This document shows positions 1 to 9,449 of a stretch of 64,000 bases of DNA, piece by piece. The stretch spans positions 1 through 64,000 of the forward strand of contig NZ_JACXXN010000014.1 in assembly GCF_014904695.1 (NCBI RefSeq), written 5' to 3'. Both the position numbers and the translations under genes were made by a program. Positions within the stretch are counted from its first letter, which is position 1. Each line of letters starts with the position of its first letter. The stretch is from Nostoc sp. MG11 (lineage in GTDB: Bacteria > Cyanobacteriota > Cyanobacteriia > Cyanobacteriales > Nostocaceae). The notes below the pieces were generated by a model. It did not search any database and had not been told where the DNA came from. It saw only the letters and a program-made list of their open reading frames with translations.

Positions 1-90
1 CTGATTCCTTCCCGAACTCAGAGGTGAAACGCTGCTGCGGCCACGATAGTTTAGGGGTTGCCCTACGCAAAAATAGCTCGATGCCAGGTT
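1..90 (+). rRNA. rrf: 5S ribosomal RNA, 3' part (cut by window start)
   Basis: The first 90 bases match the 3' three-quarters of a cyanobacterial 5S rRNA. The internal segment CCCGAACTCAG followed by GTGAAAC, the later CACGATAGT, and the end AATAGCTCGATGCCAGG are all characteristic. The 5' end lies outside the window, so this is the tail of an rRNA operon read on the plus strand. The exact 3' end (89-91) is estimated from the family, not mapped. Confidence 0.9.
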
Positions 91-102
91 TATTATTCAG
101 TT

Positions 103-140
103 AAACCCCTCTAGCTTACATCATAGCTAGGGGGGTTTTG
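103..140 (+). terminator. rRNA operon intrinsic terminator
   Basis: A strong hairpin has arms at 103-116 and 125-138 (AAACCCCTCTAGCT against AGCTAGGGGGGTTT) and runs into a T-rich stretch. It starts about 13 bases after the end of 5S rRNA, as expected for the terminator of the ribosomal RNA operon. Confidence 0.9.
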
Positions 141-170
141 TTTTGACTGATTATTGAAAACTAACTTCTT

Positions 171-1360
171 ATATGATGTCCGGGCAATCAACCATAATAA
201 AGAAGAAGGGTACAGTACTAGAGCGATCGCCATGCCAAAACGAATCACAATCCCCCTTCAGTTGGTGGCTCCTGCAATGCTTGCCACAGATACGCTTGTT
301 GCACATCATCCAGCAATGGTTCGATACCACCTTGATTCTGATTGCGCTGGTCTCCTAATGTCTGTGGACCAATGCGGTTATAGCCCCAAACCAACTCATA
401 AATCCAGCTACGACTGTATCCCGTCGCTGTGGCTACTTCTGCGCTACACAATCCTTTGGCTAGTAACCAAATAATTTGATAATGTGTTCGCTCGACTGGT
501 TCTTTCGCTTGGCGGTATCGGGGTATCGGATCTCCAACTCTTCGATCCTAAGATGCCCCTCGATTGTGGAATGGTCGTAAAGTAGCAGACTGGATTGCAG
601 GGCTGATTGGTCGTCGTGTCAGTCGTCAGCGAGGATGGGAATATCTCAAGCAGATGCGCTACCGATTGCGAGTTCCTCGCCCTGAACATACTCAACCAAG
701 TCCTATAGAACAAGAGGAATGGAAAAAAAATTTGGTCAACGAAGTCGAACAGATCAAACTGACAAACCCAGACTGCGACGTGGAAGTGTGGGCAATGGAT
801 GAACAGACGCTCCTTCGTCACTACCGCTTCGCTAACGTGTTGGACTCAAACCAGTGATTCGTCGTATTTGGGTTGATGAATTAGCAGTAGCGATTGCAAA
901 CGTCAACTAGCGATTTCAATGGTTGTGGTTGCATGGTTTTGTTCACCCCAAATCTGGGCAAACCTATTGGTGGATTTTACCCTATGTCAATATCCAATTG
1001 TTTACCCGCGGACTTCAGGATTTTGCTCGTCACTTTCATATTGGTAAAACCAAAAAACTTGTTCTGGTTTTAGATCAAGCCGGATGGCACATCAGCAAGC
1101 AAGTCTCTGTACCAGAGGGTATCCATCTATCATTTCTACCGTCCCACTCGCCAGAATTACAACCAGCAGAGCGCCTATGGACACTTACCAATGAACCAAT
1201 TGCCAATCGTAGTTTTGAAAATTTGGATGAGGTTGAGGAGGCTTTATTTCAACGCTGTCGCCAAATCATTGACCGTTGTGATTTTATTCGCGGTTTGACC
1301 AATTTTTATTGGTGGTCTGAATTTACAGCTTAATTATGGGTAATTAGCCGGACATTATAT
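171..1360 (+). mobile_element. IS630-family insertion sequence, degenerate, with inverted 5' segment
   Basis: The imperfect terminal inverted repeats are ATATGATGTCCGG at 171-183 and its counterpart CCGGACATTATAT at 1348-1360. Between them lies one IS630-type transposase, mostly on the plus strand. Bases 253-561 are inverted relative to the rest: their codons read on the minus strand, and flipping them back rejoins the protein. The flip points are the 7-bp inverted repeats CACAATC (246-252) and GATTGTG (562-568). The element sits about 30 bases after the rRNA terminator and abuts a second IS630-type element. Confidence 0.85.
231..1333 (+). pseudogene. IS630-family DDE transposase, inverted and frameshifted
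   Basis: The reading starts at ATG 231 (MPKRITI), continues on the minus strand from 561 to 253 (an N-terminal helix-turn-helix region containing GLCSAEVATATGYSRSWIYE), then returns to the plus strand at 562 (WNGRKVADWIAGL). The DDE catalytic core is still visible: VWAMDE near 790, LVLDQAGWH near 1070 and PAERLW near 1170. Lesions besides the inversion are an 8-bp tandem duplication (CCGATACC as read on the minus strand, near 520), about 28 extra bases near 802-838 that shift the frame, and a TAG near 908. No intact transposase can be made. Confidence 0.85.
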
Positions 1361-1369
1361 TATACCAAT

Positions 1370-2483
1370 TCACGAAAAATCTGATACAGATAAAGCATCA
1401 AGAATAAAATCCCAACCTGTAATAGAAGCAACAATTGATGTGTTTAACTTCTCCAAACGCTTCCAAATAAATTCTCTTAATTCATCCAAAGTTCCAAAGC
1501 TTTCCCAAGTTAAATGTCTTTTAACTTCCTTCCACAATCTCTCAATTGGATTAACTTGGGGTGAAGCTCGCCGGGTAGAGTATCTACCCGGCAGACTTCA
1601 CGTGTATGTGGGGGTTGAAACAATAAAATTATATTCTCTGGGAGCTGAAGATGCTGACTAAAATGAAAAGCTCCATTATCTAACTGAATAATATGTATAT
1701 CTTGAGCATAATTTGCAGAAAAATTTTCTAAAAATATATTAAAACAAGCTGTATTTAAATGGGATAACTCCCAGATGAAAAACTCTCCAGTTAATGGTTC
1801 TACTAATCCATATAAATAAAAATTCTCTCGTTTCCATTCCATGATGCCGATAGGTTTAACACCTTTAAAGGTAATTAATCTCCCCGCTTCAGTTTTCAAT
1901 CCCACACGGCTCTCATCTTCACACCAATATTTGATTCTTCTATTTTTATCTATTGGTCGTATGACGTGTTTTTTAATTACATCTAGGTATTGTGGCAGTT
2001 TTTTTTAAACTCTGATTCTGCTTCAGTAGTATGTTTGATACCTACTGCTCGCGGCACTTTTAGTTTCGCTTTCATTTGATAACGTACTGTCTCGTGTACT
2101 ACTTTATATGAAGCTTCTATCCCCTCCACTGCTTTTAACCATGTTCGTATTTCCTCATAACTTTTGAATCCCTGCGGCTCTTTAAGTTCTTCCAAAAGTT
2201 GCTCTCGAACGTCAGAGTTTATAATTGGTGGTCGTCCTGAACCCTTTTTTCTTGATCCGAGACTACTTATTCCCGACTCTGTATAAGCCTTTTACCATCT
2301 TTGTACCGTTACCCTTCCTCTACCCAACATAACAGCTAAATCCTGTATTGTCTTTACCTGTCCTGTTTTCAGCAAATACAAAGCTTGAATACGTTCTTTA
2401 CCTAACGCTGTTTTTTGTTGTCTCAACAGATTATGTAATTCCTCTGCTGATTCCAATATTTCTACTTTAGTGATTCCAGCCAT
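1370..2483 (-). pseudogene. IS630-family transposase, broken by stop, frameshift and palindrome insertion
   Basis: Starting at 2483, the N-terminal helix-turn-helix part (residues about 1-63) ends at an in-frame TAA at 2292-2294. The frame then continues in register through GSGRPPI and the SYEEIRTWLK region. It shifts near 2000, where a run of eight A (minus strand) is one short of the number needed to continue into the DDE core (DESRVGLKT, IIQLDNGAFH). About 41 bases forming a perfect hairpin interrupt the third catalytic block between PPHT and PQVNPIERLW. IS630 elements can use programmed frameshifting at A-runs, but the stop and the insertion make this copy dead. Confidence 0.85.
1562..1600. 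repeat. 39-bp palindromic miniature element inside transposase
   Basis: The 39-bp segment is an inverted repeat. GCCGGGTAGA (1570-1579), a three-base loop GTA, and TCTACCCGGC (1583-1592) form a perfect stem, extended imperfectly out to TGAAG and CTTCA. It interrupts a conserved transposase block that is otherwise continuous on both sides, so it looks like a recent insertion. A related palindrome is present at 47436-47457. Confidence 0.75.
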
Positions 2484-2541
2484 CTTTACTCGTTAATATT
2501 TAGTCCTCAATTATCTGTATCAGATTTTTAGTGAAATGGTA

Positions 2542-2772
2542 TTAGACAAGGCCATCACTCTCAGAGAAGCCGCTCTGCGTCTACCGGGCGTCTTCCCTAC
2601 GGAACGCTCCGCGAACGCAGTACCCGTAGAGTAAGTAGCCACTGCTCCGACTTCTCTAACTTCTCTATGTGTTCATCTGTGGTTGATTACTTCTTCTGTG
2701 TACCTCACTGAGGTGAGAACTACTATAATCACTAAATTTTCTTATTAAACAGAGTTACTCGGCTAACTAACT
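2542..2772. repeat. Intergenic region with dispersed Nostoc-type short repeat
   Basis: No gene is visible. Bases 2591-2616 (CTTCCCTACGGAACGCTCC and flank) match with few changes the repeat at 47453-47478 (CTTCCCTGCGGGACGCTAC and flank). Repeats of this style are scattered through Nostocales genomes. Their function is unknown. Confidence 0.6.
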
Positions 2773-3453
2773 TCAGTAAAGCTTGCCATGGGTCATCCTT
2801 ACTTGTTTTGAGTTATCTGGCATCTGTTCTAGGCTTTTGTCAGCAAAATGCTTGTCCATGAGAGCAGAGACTTGTACAGCCTGAATCCGGCTATAGCGGC
2901 TCTTGTCTGGCATAACTAGATTGGGCCCAGCTTTACAGTTTTTCATACAGCCAGTGCCTTTGATAGTTACTTGGTCTTCCAAACCGCGATCGCTCAAAGC
3001 TGCCTCTAGCGCTTGACAAACTGCTTTGCCACCACGTTTCATGCAATCAGACTTCTGACACACCAAAATTGTGGTCTTTGTCTTAGTTGGTTTTGCTTTG
3101 GCGTTATTGATTGATGTTATTTCCTGTGGGTGGTAACTGGTGGCGTTTGTGTGGTGGAGCGAACTTCTCCCACTTTCCCACTCTCTATGCGCTGCCATCA
3201 CACGCTCAGCTTTTAGTGTAACCTTGCCATTTTTCAAGTCGTGCTTTTTTGTACCTGTAACTTGCAGCCAAGTGCCTGGTGGCAATCGCAAATCAAAAGC
3301 AGCCCGTAAATGTTTAGCTAATTTAATATAACATTCACCATCAATAGTCCCCAATAGCAAGCCTTTAAGCTTATAGCCATCCTTGATATCAAAATCGAGA
3401 AACCTTCCCTCAAAGCAAAATTCTGATACTTCCGTTGTGTAGGATTCACTCAT
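2773..3453 (-). CDS. (2Fe-2S) ferredoxin-like thioredoxin-fold protein
   Basis: This 226-residue protein has two parts. Residues about 1-85 form an unrecognised N-terminal region that looks like an OB-type beta fold (GTWLQVTGTKKHD followed by KVTLKAERV). Residues about 127-205 match the thioredoxin-like 2Fe-2S ferredoxin family: the first cysteine pair is in LVCQKSDCMKRGG and the second in GTGCMKNCKAGPNLV. These four positions would ligate a 2Fe-2S cluster. Such proteins are presumed soluble electron carriers, but the partner here is unknown. The gene stands alone, and ATG 3453 is the only sensible start. Cluster binding is likely; the role is not known. Confidence 0.75.
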   Translation of the reverse strand: MSESYTTEVSEFCFEGRFLDFDIKDGYKLKGLLLGTIDGECYIKLAKHLRAAFDLRLPPGTWLQVTGTKKHDLKNGKVTLKAERVMAAHREWESGRSSLHHTNATSYHPQEITSINNAKAKPTKTKTTILVCQKSDCMKRGGKAVCQALEAALSDRGLEDQVTIKGTGCMKNCKAGPNLVMPDKSRYSRIQAVQVSALMDKHFADKSLEQMPDNSKQVRMTHGKLY

Positions 3454-3520
3454 GTTATTGACCTATTTTTAACTAAAATAAGTTATCTAGCCAGACAGTC
3501 TCAGCAACGGTAGCTGCGAA

Positions 3521-3793
3521 TTAAAACTGTTGGTAGCGGCTCTGCCAGCAGTTTTCAAGAGTCCAAATCATGTCTTGACGAGAAACTGTAAATCGCTGCA
3601 TCACACTCCAAAGTTGAATAGCCGCCACAGGACTGCCAATTTCAACTCTCAATGGCTGGTTAGTTTCACACCAACAGGGGATATTTAGCTCCTGTAAGCG
3701 TTGATAAACTTGCCACCGATCTGCCCAATGCACCTCTACAATGTGCTTTCTTTCTTTTTCTGAACTAGACGATTTCAAGAGAATTGCCCTCAA
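3521..3793 (-). CDS. Asr1405/Asl0597-type conserved cyanobacterial protein
   Basis: The translation is about 90 residues. It contains the block DRWQVYQRLQELNIPCWC, then IQLWSVMQRFTVSR and a C-terminal NCWQSR, which I recall from the small cyanobacterial family named after Asr1405/Asl0597. Function is unknown. No ATG occurs in frame; a TTG at 3793 opens the frame and the real start is uncertain. It lies 67 bases downstream of the ferredoxin-like gene on the same strand, so co-transcription is possible. Confidence 0.6.
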   Translation of the reverse strand: MRAILLKSSSSEKERKHIVEVHWADRWQVYQRLQELNIPCWCETNQPLRVEIGSPVAAIQLWSVMQRFTVSRQDMIWTLENCWQSRYQQF

Positions 3794-4459
3794 AGTGCAA
3801 CAAACTTGCAGTAACTACTGCACCTCAACTCCTTATGTTTAAAAATTTTAGGAGTGTAGCCTCTTAAATAAGGATACCTTAAGTGCAAACAATTCTCAGT
3901 AACTTTTAAAAAAATCTGCTCTTTGTAGGGTGTGTGCTAAACGACATCACTTACTTTAAATTTTTCAACCTAAGCACCGCAGTAGCTTCTATCTTTGAAG
4001 TTTAGATTCGGATTCGACCTAACGCTCATTGCTACTCTGTATGGAAGTTGTCCACTCTCTAAGAAACCGTTTTGCGTCTACTAAATAGACGTTACAAGTA
4101 GAGAAACCCGCCCATGCAAGTGTCCTATAGAAACTCTGCCGCTACGACAACTCCGTCCAGTGTTTGGTTGCTTCGTAAAAGAAACTGAGTTTTTCATTAG
4201 CCCCGACCCAAAATGGATACTTAGTCTTCTATCTTCCCCTTGATACGTATGCATATTAAAGGGTATATGTCAAAGATAGTAGTAGGTATACACCGCTTGA
4301 TGGGTGTATTATCCTACGGTAGTGGAGTAAACTTAAGAGTTTTAATAGCCTAAAACTCAAAATACTATGATAATTATTGGGCTTGCTTTCATTTTTAAAA
4401 TGTTAAGATGTAAAGACTAAGCAGTTAAAAACTATAACTGCTAAAAAGCGAGGAGAACA
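3794..4459. other. 666-bp intergenic region upstream of dps
   Basis: No convincing gene or RNA is seen. Bases 4060-4160 contain degenerate short-repeat material with a small hairpin (GTCTA then TAGAC near 4076-4090). The last 200 bases, AT-rich with direct repeats of GGTATA/GGTGTA type (4260-4310), presumably hold the dps promoter. No specific regulator site was identified. Confidence 0.4.
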
Positions 4460-5014
4460 ATGTCTGAAACGCAAACTGTATTACGGAATTTTGGTCATGT
4501 TTATGACAATCCGGTGTTGCTGGATCATAGTGTAACTGCTCCAGTTACTGAAGGATTTAATGTTGTATTAGCTAGTTTCCAGGCACTATACTTGCAGTAT
4601 CAAAAACATCATTTTGTTGTTGAAGGCTCAGAATTTTATCAGTTGCATCAGTTCTTTAACGAGAGTTACGAAGAAGTGCAAGGACATACCCATGAAATCG
4701 GGGAGCGATTGGATGGACTGGGTGGTGTACCAGTAGCTACTTTTAGTAAATTAGCAGAACTAACCTGTTTTGAGCAAGAAGCCGATGGCGTATATTCTTG
4801 CCGTCAGATGGTAGAAAATGACCTAGCCGCAGAACAAGCCATCATTGGTGTGATTCGCCGTCAAGCCGCTCAGGCAGAGAGTTTAGGAGACAGAGCTACA
4901 CGTTATCTGTACGAAAAAATTCTGTTAAAGACTGAAGAAAGAGCTTTCCATTTAGCTCACTTTCTGGCTAAAGATAGCTTGACCTTGGCGTTTGTCCAAC
5001 CAGCTCAAAATTAA
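4460..5014 (+). CDS. dps: Dps-family ferritin-like protein with atypical ferroxidase residues
   Basis: The 184-residue product is a Dps mini-ferritin (DNA-binding protein from starved cells), which oxidises and stores iron and limits peroxide damage. Aligning [20 protein letters not shown] with E. coli Dps gives His51 and His63 as usual, but Asn67 where Asp is normal and His78 where Asp is normal; Glu82 is kept (GERL). His-rich ferroxidase centres have been described for some cyanobacterial Dps proteins (for example NpDps4), so this is probably that type. A ribosome site GCGAGGAG lies at 4448-4455. A terminator follows at 5089-5130, so the gene is monocistronic. Confidence 0.9.
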   Translation: MSETQTVLRNFGHVYDNPVLLDHSVTAPVTEGFNVVLASFQALYLQYQKHHFVVEGSEFYQLHQFFNESYEEVQGHTHEIGERLDGLGGVPVATFSKLAELTCFEQEADGVYSCRQMVENDLAAEQAIIGVIRRQAAQAESLGDRATRYLYEKILLKTEERAFHLAHFLAKDSLTLAFVQPAQN

Positions 5015-5088
5015 AACTCTCAAATCTAGATTGGTCTACCCTAAACTGTAAGAAAAGTTGAAGGACTAAGCTTCTAAAAAAATCTAAA

Positions 5089-5130
5089 AAATGGCAGAGA
5101 GTATCATCGTTACTTCTCTGCCATTTTTAA
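5089..5130 (+). terminator. Terminator after dps
   Basis: AAATGGCAGAGA (5089-5100) pairs with TCTCTGCCATTT across a short loop and is followed by T residues. It lies 75 bases past the dps stop codon. Confidence 0.8.
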
Positions 5131-5652
5131 TCTAATGAAACATAATGACATAATTAATATTTAATGTTGCAAGTTTTTAGCAATTAGCCTAGTTAAGAAC
5201 TATTATTATCTGTATTAATTTACTTGTCATGAATAGCCAAACTTATATGTAATAAAATAAATTACTGATTTTTGCAAATCTTCATCAATATAAATAGTAA
5301 TTATTTGCAAAGACTTGAAAGCTTTTACGCTCATTTTTAAATAAAAGTAGACATCAAAATGGAGAGAAAGACAGAAATTAATTCTTAACTTCTTGTATTC
5401 ACTAATTTCCAACGCCAGCCGCCTGGTAAGCAAAGCGCACTTGACCCACTCTTGTCTTGTAGTTGATGCTAAGCGAAGGGGAAAACAACCTTTTGGGGAA
5501 TACAAAAGTGGAGAGTTGGGGTTCCACATTTTTTACTTATGTTTTCCTCTGTGCGTCTCAAACCTGTAAAACTTAATAATAAACAGCATCATCAGGGGTA
5601 AAGACCCTTAAAATAATCAGGATTTGTATTCTCGTACTCTAAGGCAACCACT
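5131..5652. other. Intergenic region between dps terminator and carB
   Basis: AT-rich sequence with no supported gene. A 100-codon minus-strand frame here (5227-5529) lacks family features and is treated as spurious. The carB promoter must lie in the last part; no motif was assigned. Confidence 0.4.
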
Positions 5653-8600
5653 ATGCCCCGCCGTGACGACCTCCGGAAGATTCTACTATTAGGTTCTGGT
5701 CCAATTGTGATTGGACAAGCCTGTGAGTTTGACTACTCTGGCACCCAAGCCTGTAAAGCGCTGCGAGAAGAAGGCTATGAAGTTGTGCTGGTTAACTCTA
5801 ACCCCGCGACGATTATGACCGACCCGGAAACGGCTGATCGCACCTACATTGAGCCGTTAACACCGGAATTGGTCGAAAAAGTCATCGCCAAAGAACGCCC
5901 CGATGCCTTGTTACCGACAATGGGAGGACAAACAGCTCTCAACCTTGCCGTTACCCTAGCCAAAAACGGGGTGTTAGAAAAGTACGGTGTCGAGTTAATT
6001 GGTGCTAAGCTACCAGCGATTGAGAAAGCTGAAGATAGGAAACTGTTTAACGAGGCAATGGCAAAGATTGGGGTGGCTGTGTGTCCCAGCGGCACAGCTT
6101 CAACTCTAGAAGAATCCAAGGTGATCGCACGCCAAATTGGCACTTATCCCTTGATTATTCGCCCTGCCTTCACAATGGGTGGTACTGGTGGTGGTATTGC
6201 CTATAACCAAGAAGAATTTGAAGAAATGGCACAGGTAGGTATAGATGCTAGTCCTGTTTCGCAAATTCTCATTGACCAGTCTCTACTGGGCTGGAAAGAA
6301 TATGAACTGGAAGTGATGCGTGACCTTGCAGATAACGTCGTGATTATCTGCTCCATCGAAAACGTTGATCCTATGGGCATCCACACTGGGGACTCAATTA
6401 CCGTCGCTCCCGCGCAAACCCTTACTGATAAAGAATATCAAAGACTGCGGGATATGGCAATTAAAATCATCCGTGAAATCGGGGTGGAAACCGGCGGTTC
6501 TAATATTCAGTTTGCTGTCAATCCCGTTACAGGCGATGTAGTGGTGATTGAAATGAACCCCCGTGTTTCTCGCAGTTCCGCTTTGTCTTCCAAAGCCACA
6601 GGTTTCCCCATTGCCAAAATGGCAGCAAAGCTAGCGGTGGGCTACACCCTGGATGAAATTAAAAATGACATTACAAAGAAAACTCCCGCATCCTTTGAGC
6701 CGACAATTGACTATGTAGTGACAAAAATCCCCCGCTTTGCCTTTGAAAAATTCCCTGGTTCTGAACCAGTGCTGACAACGCAAATGAAGTCAGTAGGAGA
6801 AGCAATGGCAATTGGGCGGACGTTCAACGAATCTTTCCAAAAGGCGCTGCGTTCCTTGGAAACCGGACGCGCTGGTTGGGGTTGCGACAAACCTGAAAAA
6901 TTACCTAGTGGTGAACAAATTCGCGCCCAACTGCGGACACCTAATCCCGATCGCATCTTCGCTGTGCGTCATGCCTTACAGCTAGGGATAAATATTGAAG
7001 AAATCTACGAACTCACAGGCATTGACCCTTGGTTCTTGGATAAAATGCAGCAATTGCTGGATGTGGAGAAATTTCTCAAGCGGACACCCTTGCAGCAATT
7101 GACAAAAGAGCAACTTTATCAGGTGAAGCGGGACGGATTTAGCGATCGCCAGATTGCCTTTGCTACCAAAACCACTGAAGATGAAGTTCGCGCCTACCGC
7201 AAACAACTAGGAATCATCCCAGTTTATAAAACCGTGGACACTTGTGCTGCTGAGTTTGAAGCGTTTACTCCGTACCACTACTCTACCTATGAAGAAGAAA
7301 CGGAGGTTTTGCCAGCAACCAAGCCAAAGGTGATGATTTTAGGTGGTGGCCCTAACCGCATTGGACAGGGAATTGAGTTTGACTATTGCTGTTGTCATGC
7401 CGCCTATGCATTAAAAGGGGCAGGGTTTGAGACGATTATGGTCAACTCTAACCCAGAGACAGTATCAACAGATTATGACACAAGCGATCGCCTCTACTTT
7501 GAGCCGTTGACTAAGGAAGATGTCCTTAACATCATCGAAACGGAAAATCCTGTAGGGATAATTATTCAGTTTGGAGGTCAAACACCGCTGAAGTTGGCTG
7601 TTCCCCTTGAGCAATTTCTGAGCAATGATAACTCAGGATTAAACACTAAAGTTTGGGGTACTTCGCCGGACTCTATCGACATGGCAGAAAATCGAGAGCG
7701 GTTTGAAAAGATTCTTAAAAAGTTGAATATTGCCCAGCCGGCTAATGGTATAGCTCGGAGTTACGAGGATGCGCTGATTGTCGCCCAACGCATTGGTTAT
7801 CCGGTAGTAGTGCGTCCAAGTTATGTTTTAGGAGGACGAGCAATGGAAATCGTCTATTCCGATACAGAGTTGGAACGCTACATGACCTTTGCTGTACAGG
7901 TGGAGCCTGAGCATCCAATTTTGATTGATAAATTTTTGGAAAATGCTATTGAAGTCGATGTCGATGCGATCGCTGACCACACCGGGCGGGTAGTAATCGG
8001 CGGTATTATGGAGCACATTGAACAAGCAGGAATTCATTCAGGAGACTCTGCTTGCTCGTTACCTTCTATTTCCCTATCACCAGCGGTTCTCAATCAAATT
8101 CGCGCTTGGACAGTGCAGTTAGCTCAAGCTCTGTCAGTTGTGGGGTTGATGAATATCCAGTTTGCCGTGGTTGGTGCTCAAGGTTATTCTCCCCAAGTTT
8201 ACATTTTAGAAGCTAACCCCCGCGCCTCACGCACAGTACCATTTGTGTCTAAGGCAACTGGCGTACAGCTAGCGAAACTAGCATCCTTAATTATGTCAGG
8301 TAAAACCTTAGAGGAACTCGGCTTTACCCAAGAAATTATTCCTTCTCACATTGCTGTCAAAGAAGCAGTATTACCGTTTAATAAATTCCCCGGAACTGAT
8401 ACAATATTGGGCCCAGAAATGCGCTCTACTGGCGAGGTCATGGGAATCGATAGCGACTTCGGGCGAGCATTTGCTAAAGCAGAAATGGGTGCTGGAGAGC
8501 GTTTACCCTTGACGGGAACCGTATTTGTATCAATGAGCGATCGCGACAAAACTCCTGCGGTTTCTGTAATCAAGGAGTTTATTGATTTAGGCTTTAAGGT

Positions 8601-8913
8601 CATGGCTACAGTTAATACACGCCGAGTTCTTCAGGAACATGGGTTAGATGTCGAGTTAGTACTGAAACTCCATGAAGGTCGTCCCCACGTTCTAGATGCG
8701 ATCAAAAACCAGAAAATCCAACTCATCATCAACACACCTTCAGGCGAAGAAGCTCAGACCGATGCTAGGTTAATCCGCCGCACAGCCTTAGCTTACAAAA
8801 TACCTATTATTACCACGATTGCCGGGGCGAAAGCCACCGTTGCCGCCATCCGTTCCCTACAAAATACGACTTTGGACGTAAAAGTCATCCAAGATTACTG
8901 CGCGAGCCTTTAG
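5653..8913 (+). CDS. carB: Carbamoyl-phosphate synthase large subunit
   Basis: This full-length 1086-residue subunit makes carbamoyl phosphate from bicarbonate, ATP and ammonia channelled from CarA, feeding arginine and pyrimidine synthesis. Two homologous halves are visible. The first opens with [19 protein letters not shown] and has an ATP-grasp domain with [11 protein letters not shown] near residue 175. The second opens with [19 protein letters not shown] near residue 560, with its ATP-grasp around 690-880. The C-terminal 140 residues form the MGS-like allosteric domain ([13 protein letters not shown]). carA is not adjacent, which is normal in cyanobacteria. The ATG at 5653 begins the family-typical [14 protein letters not shown]. 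Confidence 0.98.
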   Translation: MPRRDDLRKILLLGSGPIVIGQACEFDYSGTQACKALREEGYEVVLVNSNPATIMTDPETADRTYIEPLTPELVEKVIAKERPDALLPTMGGQTALNLAVTLAKNGVLEKYGVELIGAKLPAIEKAEDRKLFNEAMAKIGVAVCPSGTASTLEESKVIARQIGTYPLIIRPAFTMGGTGGGIAYNQEEFEEMAQVGIDASPVSQILIDQSLLGWKEYELEVMRDLADNVVIICSIENVDPMGIHTGDSITVAPAQTLTDKEYQRLRDMAIKIIREIGVETGGSNIQFAVNPVTGDVVVIEMNPRVSRSSALSSKATGFPIAKMAAKLAVGYTLDEIKNDITKKTPASFEPTIDYVVTKIPRFAFEKFPGSEPVLTTQMKSVGEAMAIGRTFNESFQKALRSLETGRAGWGCDKPEKLPSGEQIRAQLRTPNPDRIFAVRHALQLGINIEEIYELTGIDPWFLDKMQQLLDVEKFLKRTPLQQLTKEQLYQVKRDGFSDRQIAFATKTTEDEVRAYRKQLGIIPVYKTVDTCAAEFEAFTPYHYSTYEEETEVLPATKPKVMILGGGPNRIGQGIEFDYCCCHAAYALKGAGFETIMVNSNPETVSTDYDTSDRLYFEPLTKEDVLNIIETENPVGIIIQFGGQTPLKLAVPLEQFLSNDNSGLNTKVWGTSPDSIDMAENRERFEKILKKLNIAQPANGIARSYEDALIVAQRIGYPVVVRPSYVLGGRAMEIVYSDTELERYMTFAVQVEPEHPILIDKFLENAIEVDVDAIADHTGRVVIGGIMEHIEQAGIHSGDSACSLPSISLSPAVLNQIRAWTVQLAQALSVVGLMNIQFAVVGAQGYSPQVYILEANPRASRTVPFVSKATGVQLAKLASLIMSGKTLEELGFTQEIIPSHIAVKEAVLPFNKFPGTDTILGPEMRSTGEVMGIDSDFGRAFAKAEMGAGERLPLTGTVFVSMSDRDKTPAVSVIKEFIDLGFKVMATVNTRRVLQEHGLDVELVLKLHEGRPHVLDAIKNQKIQLIINTPSGEEAQTDARLIRRTALAYKIPIITTIAGAKATVAAIRSLQNTTLDVKVIQDYCASL

Positions 8914-9390
8914 CGGTTCTCTGAAGATAGGGGACTCCGATCTGGAGGAGTAGAGTGGGGAAATGATTTTCAATATCTCTTTCTCCCTCTCTTTTTTCCT
9001 TTCCCAGTCCAGCCTCATTGCGAGAAAAATTAAGCAATTGTTACAAGAGAATCATTATAGTTATCATTGAGATATTTTAACAAATATGAGGAATTTGAGG
9101 AATTTTTCTTTATCTAGATATTCATTCAATCGGCTTCTAGGAAGTCTTGAGAGTAATATTGGTAGTGCATGAAGTAGGACAATCAGGAAATTCGAGAATA
9201 CAAAATTTCCAAAAATCTCTCATAAATGTTACAATTATTAATACTTATCCAATAGAAAAATGTTTAACAAGCTACCTTTTATCTAACTGTAGATACTTGT
9301 GAAAACAGGAAAATAACTGTAACTTCTAGCAGTTAGTAGCCCTAATTTGATTATTATGAGCAGCCGAGTTTATCGGGCGCGTGAATTGCA
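8914..9390. other. Intergenic region between carB and the sigma factor gene
   Basis: About 480 bases without a gene. The part directly after carB has only weak hairpin potential (8929-8955) and no clear terminator. The rest is AT-rich and should contain the sigma gene promoter. Confidence 0.4.
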
Positions 9391-9420
9391 AACCATAGCA
9401 TGGTTCCCAGCCTGACTGGG
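9391..9420 (+). promoter_or_regulatory. Twin hairpins in the sigma factor leader
   Basis: Two small perfect hairpins abut each other: AACCAT/ATGGTT with loop AGC at 9391-9405, and CCCAG/CTGGG with loop CCTGA at 9406-9420. They end 29 bases before the first ATG of the sigma gene, so in the mRNA they would lie just ahead of the translation start. A regulatory role is inference. Confidence 0.45.
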
Positions 9421-9449
9421 TAGCACCCTCTAAAAGCATCTATCTGTTA

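Larger units (their letters stand above)
1363..2541 (-). mobile_element. Second IS630-family insertion sequence, degenerate
   Basis: Long terminal inverted repeats of about 31 bases lie at 1363-1393 and 2511-2541, with a shared core AAAAATCTGATACAGATAA and a few mismatches. A TA dinucleotide at each end fits the TA target duplication of IS630 elements. One transposase on the minus strand fills the element. It abuts the right end of the first IS630 copy. The carried gene is broken, so the copy would need a transposase supplied in trans to move. Confidence 0.88.

Noticed and set aside
5227-5529. 100-codon minus-strand open frame between dps and carB
   Set aside because: Low-complexity, no recognisable motif, no ribosome site, and half of it lies in very AT-rich sequence.
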